A DNA stretch of 64,000 nucleotides, taken from JBFMDN01 sp040753915 (GTDB lineage: Bacteria; Desulfobacterota; Desulfomonilia; Desulfomonilales; Desulfomonilaceae). Under the pieces are notes generated by a model. The model saw nothing but the letters and a program-made list of their open reading frames with translations. It did not search any database and was not told the DNA's origin. The stretch is taken from assembly GCA_040753915.1 (NCBI GenBank), contig JBFMDN010000031.1, positions 1-64,000 of the forward strand, in the 5' to 3' direction. Each line of letters opens with the position of its first letter. Position 1 is the stretch's first letter. This document shows, piece after piece, positions 60,469 to 64,000 of the stretch. The position numbers and the translations under genes are program-made.

Positions 60469-61235
60469 AAGATCATCCGATTGGAAACCCGGCAGGAGCG
60501 AGGTTCAAACAGGGGAAGAGAATCGATCCACACATTTTGCAGATTACGCAGATGAAGAGACCCAGAGGAAATAATCTGCGGCCATGTGCGTCATCTGTGG
60601 TTGGAATAAATCGACTCCCCCACCCCAGCTCACCCCGTTGACGGCTTACGATTGGACAAACGTAACACCATGGCTTCATGTAATCCATTGAAATGACGTG
60701 TCTTGCACCCCGAAGGGGTGGACCGTGAGTAGCCGTGGGTTTCAACCCACGGGATGAGAAAACAAAGAAGCGAGGACCCTGAAGGGGTCCACCATTCACG
60801 CAGCGGGCGGTTAGGACGTGATCATTGGTCGACCCCGTCAGGGTCGTTCGGGGAAATGGGCTGCCATCCTTCCCATGGGTTGAAACCCATGGCTACTGTT
60901 GGTGCGCCCCTCCGGGGCGAAGATTGTGAAGAGGCCGCAGCAGGACGGTCGGCATGGCTGCGGCGCCAAGTATGGGTAATAGTCAGCCCTTAACGGGGAG
61001 GGGGGCTGTATCGTTGCCTTCAAGGTGGACGAATTGTGCGAGTGGTGTGGACGCGGTTCGCAAACTATACGTACGGTCGGAATCGACGCCCTCAGCGTGA
61101 GGAGATTGCGACCCGCACGGATTCTGTTATCTGTGACCATCTGGGTCCTCTGCGGATAATCCGAAAAACACGAACACGGCAGACGCGATTTCGAGGCCGA
61201 GTGCTGCGCTCTGTGCGTTCCGCATGCCGGGGCTA
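60469..61235. other. 770-bp gene-free region with repeats
   Basis: Contains composite palindrome P2, low-complexity segments with GCAGATTACGCAGATGAAG near 60550, and ATCTGTGG near 60592 like those at 38230. The stretch 60985-61235 shows no clear repeats or gene. Confidence 0.45.
60705..60923. repeat. Composite palindromic repeat, copy P2
   Basis: Hairpins in order: CACCCCGAAGGGGTG, CCGTGGGTTTCAACCCACGG, GACCCTGAAGGGGTC, GACCCCGTCAGGGTC, CCATGGGTTGAAACCCATGG and GCGCCCCTCCGGGGCG. The first three are mirrored by the last three, so the whole is a large imperfect inverted repeat. It matches P1 at 38756-39007. Confidence 0.65.
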
Positions 61236-62219
61236 TCATCTGATCCAGCCGTGCGTTCGGTACCATGCTGCGGTGTTGCGAATGGCCTCATCCAGAGGGA
61301 CTTTCGGCCTCCACCCCAATTGCCGGTACGCCTTTTCGGAAGAGCATACCCACGCGACTTGGGTCATGTCCAGGAGCTTTTCGGACCTCAGCAATGGGGG
61401 GGTGTCACTGATTCGCCCTTTAAGATCTCCGCACCAGGCGGCCACGCGCATTATGGAAACAGGAACGGGCAACGCTGTCGCCCTGTACCCCATTAATTGG
61501 GCCACCCGGACTGCAAACTGTCTCCAGATGACCGGCTTTGGATTGGCAAGGAAATAGGTTTCCCCTACCGCGTTTGGTGCAAAAGCAGCCGCAAGGATGC
61601 CATCCACAAGGTCCTTCACATAGATGATGCTCACGAATCGATCCGGACCTGCGATACACGGAGCAACCCGAAACCGGGCGCACTTGAACACTCCCAGCAC
61701 ATCGACGTCCCGTGGACCGAATACGGTCGGAGGCCGCACAATCGTCACGGGAATCTCTCCGCTCCGTTGCAACACGAGCTTTTCTGCTTCCAGTTTCGAT
61801 CGTCCGTACAAAGACACCGGAGAGGGAGGGTCCTCTTCGGTGCGGAAGGACGAGCCGTGGATCGATGGTCCGGATGCGGCCTGCGAGCTCACGAGGACAA
61901 AACGCTTGAGCGTGGGCAACGCTTCTGAACGGCTGAGAAGGTCCAGTAGTCGCCCAGTTAACTCCACATTTGCTCTTCGATATCCTTCGTAGTCCAGGGC
62001 CCTTGTCGCGCCGGCTATGTGAAACACGTACTCCGGCCGAGCCTCGTCCAGGAGAGCCTCCAAGCGGTCCAAGGACGCAATGCGCACAGGCATTTTCTCA
62101 AGGTGCCTAGAGGATAACGGATTTCTCACCGGACAAACCACGTCGTGCTCCTTCGACAGGAGCATTTCCACCACGTGGCTCCCCACAAAACCGCTACCCC
62201 CGGTGACGAGAACGCTCAT
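61236..62219 (-). CDS. NAD-dependent epimerase/dehydratase
   Basis: 327-residue extended short-chain dehydrogenase. LVTGGSGFVGSHVVEMLL is the NAD-binding glycine motif at residue 4. The catalytic Tyr-x3-Lys is in SLYGRSKLEAEKL near residue 145, with the serine in VLVSSQAASGP. VRPPTVFGPRD is the usual substrate-binding block. It acts on nucleotide sugars or related compounds; the exact substrate is unknown. It starts 5 bp after the stop of the glycosyltransferase fusion, so the two are co-transcribed. Confidence 0.9.
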   Translation of the reverse strand: MSVLVTGGSGFVGSHVVEMLLSKEHDVVCPVRNPLSSRHLEKMPVRIASLDRLEALLDEARPEYVFHIAGATRALDYEGYRRANVELTGRLLDLLSRSEALPTLKRFVLVSSQAASGPSIHGSSFRTEEDPPSPVSLYGRSKLEAEKLVLQRSGEIPVTIVRPPTVFGPRDVDVLGVFKCARFRVAPCIAGPDRFVSIIYVKDLVDGILAAAFAPNAVGETYFLANPKPVIWRQFAVRVAQLMGYRATALPVPVSIMRVAAWCGDLKGRISDTPPLLRSEKLLDMTQVAWVCSSEKAYRQLGWRPKVPLDEAIRNTAAWYRTHGWIR

Positions 62220-62224
62220 CGAAC

Positions 62225-64000
62225 CTACCTCGTGGCTCGGCCGACCGCCGTCTTAGCAGCCAAGACAGACCTGAGAAATTCTCTTAGAAGAACCGGATAC
62301 GATGAAGCGTGCCGGTACATCATGGTCAAATCGTGAGGACAACAGCCGAGCATACGGCCCACCAGCATGAGCTGGTTTGTCAAGGATGTTCGCAATACTC
62401 CAAGCTCCTTCCACCTTCGTGCGGACGTGAGCACGTATGCACGCGTAATGACGAGCTTTCCCCTCGCTCGAAGCCGCAAGACGAGCTCCAGATCTTCCAG
62501 TATGGGAATGGGGGGGAAGCCGCGGATCTCATCAAAAATGCTCCTGCGGACAAAGAGTGCCTGGTCGCCATAGGGAATTCGCAATCTGAGAGAACGCATG
62601 TTAGCGAGCCTCTCTACAGTCCGAAGCCCCCGTAGATCCGAGTCAATCCTGAGTCGAAATGCACCCCCTACAACGTCAGGTGTGGAAATAGCTTCAGCCA
62701 CGTGGTCCTCCCAATCCGGGGGCAAGAGTGTGTCTGCATGGAGAAAAAGAAGGACTTCGGCACGGCTGAGCTTTGCTCCTTCATTCATCTGGATGCTGCG
62801 GCCACCCCGAGCCGAGAAAACGACTGCTCCGAATGATTGAGCAACGTCCACGGTCCCGTCACTACTTCCACCGTCTACAACAATAATCTCGACACAGCCA
62901 CCTGCCCGGACGGAAGTCAACGCGTTCGGAAGGCTCTCCGCTTCATTGAGGGTGGGCACGATCACGGTGATGGAAGGCATTCTCGCACGGACTGGTAGGG
63001 GGCTTGAGGTTATCTCTTCCCACTGGCCAAGGTCCTCCGGCCGATCGATATCGTTAAGACGGTCCACCAGCTCGACGCGCAGGCCAGTGCGTCTCGCGGC
63101 CGCAAGCGTCTCGGCCAGAACAGTCTCCGTCCCCCACTGCATGCCCCTGAACAAATGAGGCTGCGGACGCCGCATTCCGATAAGATAGTACCCCCCGTCT
63201 GCGGCGGGGCCAAGCACCACGTCTCCCTCGTTGAGCTTAACCAGGGCCTTGCGGACTATTTCCTGGGATAGGCCGGGACAATCTGTTCCCACCATGACCG
63301 CTCGATCCGCGCCGTCACGGAATGCCGCCTGGAAAGCGCGGTGCATGCGGTCTCCCAGCGTCCCGTCCGACTGCCGCGTGTACCGGCCTGGACCGAGCCA
63401 CGCCCTGAAGAGCGATTCAGTCGCACCGTCGAAAAAGACGTCGAGATTGGCCGATCGTTCAAGTGCGACGCGCCTTAGAGTTCGAACCGTCCGCTCGGTC
63501 ATGACTCGGCTCATCCGAGCTGCACCATCCGATCCCAGGACAGGAATCAGACGGGTCTTGGCTTTGCCCGGTTCAGGATACCGGCTAAAGAGGATTATGC
63601 GCTCGCGACCACGCACGGGATCTGGCTCTGTTTTTGTTCGTACAGCGAACAGAAGGATTGTTCCCAGTATCTTGCTCCCGGCACCGACAATGCCCCTCAA
63701 TGTGCCCGAAACCTTGGATGTGCCGATACGACGACGGTAGGACACGGGGACTTCCCGGGTTCTCAGTTTGCTGGTGACGGCCTTGATCTGCATCTCTACA
63801 GTCCAGCCGTAATCCTTGTCCTTCATTTCCAATTGTAAGAGCGACGTGTACCGGATGGCTCGAAAGGGCCCTAAATCGGTAAACGCGACACCCCAGAACC
63901 AACGGATCAGTGCGCAGGCCAGCCAATTGCCGAACCGGGCCTGTGGTGTGAGCGCGCCGGGCTCCCGTGCTCCGAGAACCCTCGATCCGATGATAAAATC
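62225..64000 (-). CDS. Glycosyltransferase three-domain fusion, 5' end beyond the right edge
   Basis: The frame is open to base 64000, so the gene is truncated by the window edge; 592 codons are visible. Part 1 (64000 to about 63640) is the C-terminal part of a family 2 glycosyltransferase of the polyprenyl-phosphate sugar synthase type (DFIIGSRVLGAREPGALTP, DLGPFRAI, DYGWTVEMQIKA). Part 2 (about 63600-62990) is a DUF2064/TIGR04282-type domain (FSRYPEPGKAKTRLIP, GTDCPGLS, LGPAADGGYYLIG, NDIDRPEDL). Part 3 (about 62970-62225) is a TIGR04283-type glycosyltransferase (VIVPTLNEAESLP, VVDGGSSDGT, FLHADTLLPP). The latter two types are often encoded as adjacent genes; here they are fused, with GT2 in front. 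A sugar epimerase follows. Starting the gene at 63832 would be wrong. Confidence 0.85.
   Translation of the reverse strand, partial: DFIIGSRVLGAREPGALTPQARFGNWLACALIRWFWGVAFTDLGPFRAIRYTSLLQLEMKDKDYGWTVEMQIKAVTSKLRTREVPVSYRRRIGTSKVSGTLRGIVGAGSKILGTILLFAVRTKTEPDPVRGRERIILFSRYPEPGKAKTRLIPVLGSDGAARMSRVMTERTVRTLRRVALERSANLDVFFDGATESLFRAWLGPGRYTRQSDGTLGDRMHRAFQAAFRDGADRAVMVGTDCPGLSQEIVRKALVKLNEGDVVLGPAADGGYYLIGMRRPQPHLFRGMQWGTETVLAETLAAARRTGLRVELVDRLNDIDRPEDLGQWEEITSSPLPVRARMPSITVIVPTLNEAESLPNALTSVRAGGCVEIIVVDGGSSDGTVDVAQSFGAVVFSARGGRSIQMNEGAKLSRAEVLLFLHADTLLPPDWEDHVAEAISTPDVVGGAFRLRIDSDLRGLRTVERLANMRSLRLRIPYGDQALFVRRSIFDEIRGFPPIPILEDLELVLRLRARGKLVITRAYVLTSARRWKELGVLRTSLTNQLMLVGRMLGCCPHDLTMMYRHASSYPVLLREFLRSVLAAKTAVGRATR

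Overview
The window reads as chromosome of an anaerobic, GC-rich Desulfobacterota (deltaproteobacterial) organism, probably a sulfate-reducing or syntrophic lineage of the Desulfomonilia/Syntrophia type. The inference rests on a four-gene pyruvate/2-oxoacid:ferredoxin oxidoreductase, an HdrD-like plus NarI-like membrane pair of the Tmc/Dsr type, several multihaem cytochromes c, a Qrc-like quinone reductase module, and the absence of oxygen-dependent respiratory genes. No rRNA, tRNA, phage, transposase or CRISPR array was seen.

Layout. 0-5.6 kb: amidase (5' end doubtful), serine acetyltransferase, ketol-acid reductoisomerase with a good sigma-70 promoter, and an orphan SMC/RecF-type ATPase. 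6-8.5 kb: NarI-like and HdrD-like two-gene redox unit. 9.3-12.9 kb (minus): small HTH gene and porC-porD-porA-porB. 13-15.7 kb: uvrC and a PglD/NeuD-like acetyltransferase. 15.8-21.5 kb (minus): five-gene HlyD/ABC-2 efflux operon. 22-26 kb: SWIM-SNF2 helicase, a degenerate secreted SNase-fold protein, HU. 26.6-32.9 kb: murA-hisB, then hisH followed by a B12 radical SAM protein, a methyltransferase and an FAD oxidoreductase. 33-40 kb: small stress-type genes (DUF3096, WrbA, CsbD), exbB-exbD-tonB, a CPBP protease and many short repeats. 40.7-43.7 kb: fused hydroxyacyl-CoA dehydrogenase/enoyl-CoA hydratase and a nitroreductase. 44.3-58 kb: a long one-strand redox cluster. 58-64 kb: HerA-like ATPase, YgiT zinc-finger protein, sugar epimerase and a three-domain glycosyltransferase fusion cut by the right edge.

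The most interesting region is 44.3-58.0 kb. Fourteen tightly packed genes encode a Tat-exported NHL propeller, a membrane protein with a CCxxC motif, an internally duplicated 'CGPSP' transporter-like protein, a 50-residue membrane protein, two membrane Fe-S proteins (one with an NosR/RnfG-like FMN-binding domain), a heptahaem NapC-like cytochrome, a membrane-tailed ferredoxin, FrdB/FrdA-like subunits, and a triheme cytochrome/FeS/NrfD/molybdopterin-family set resembling Qrc. Together they could link a periplasmic cytochrome pool, the quinone pool and a cytoplasmic fumarate-reductase-like flavoenzyme. The substrate is unknown.

The gene-poor gaps hold several families of short dispersed repeats. 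One is a MITE-like family of about 210-380 bp with ends reading GAAACTGTCTC (five copies). One copy carries a nested 172-bp element with terminal inverted repeats and a perfect 9-bp target duplication, and another sits inside the efflux operon. Other families are hairpin composites. No transposase that could move them lies in this window.
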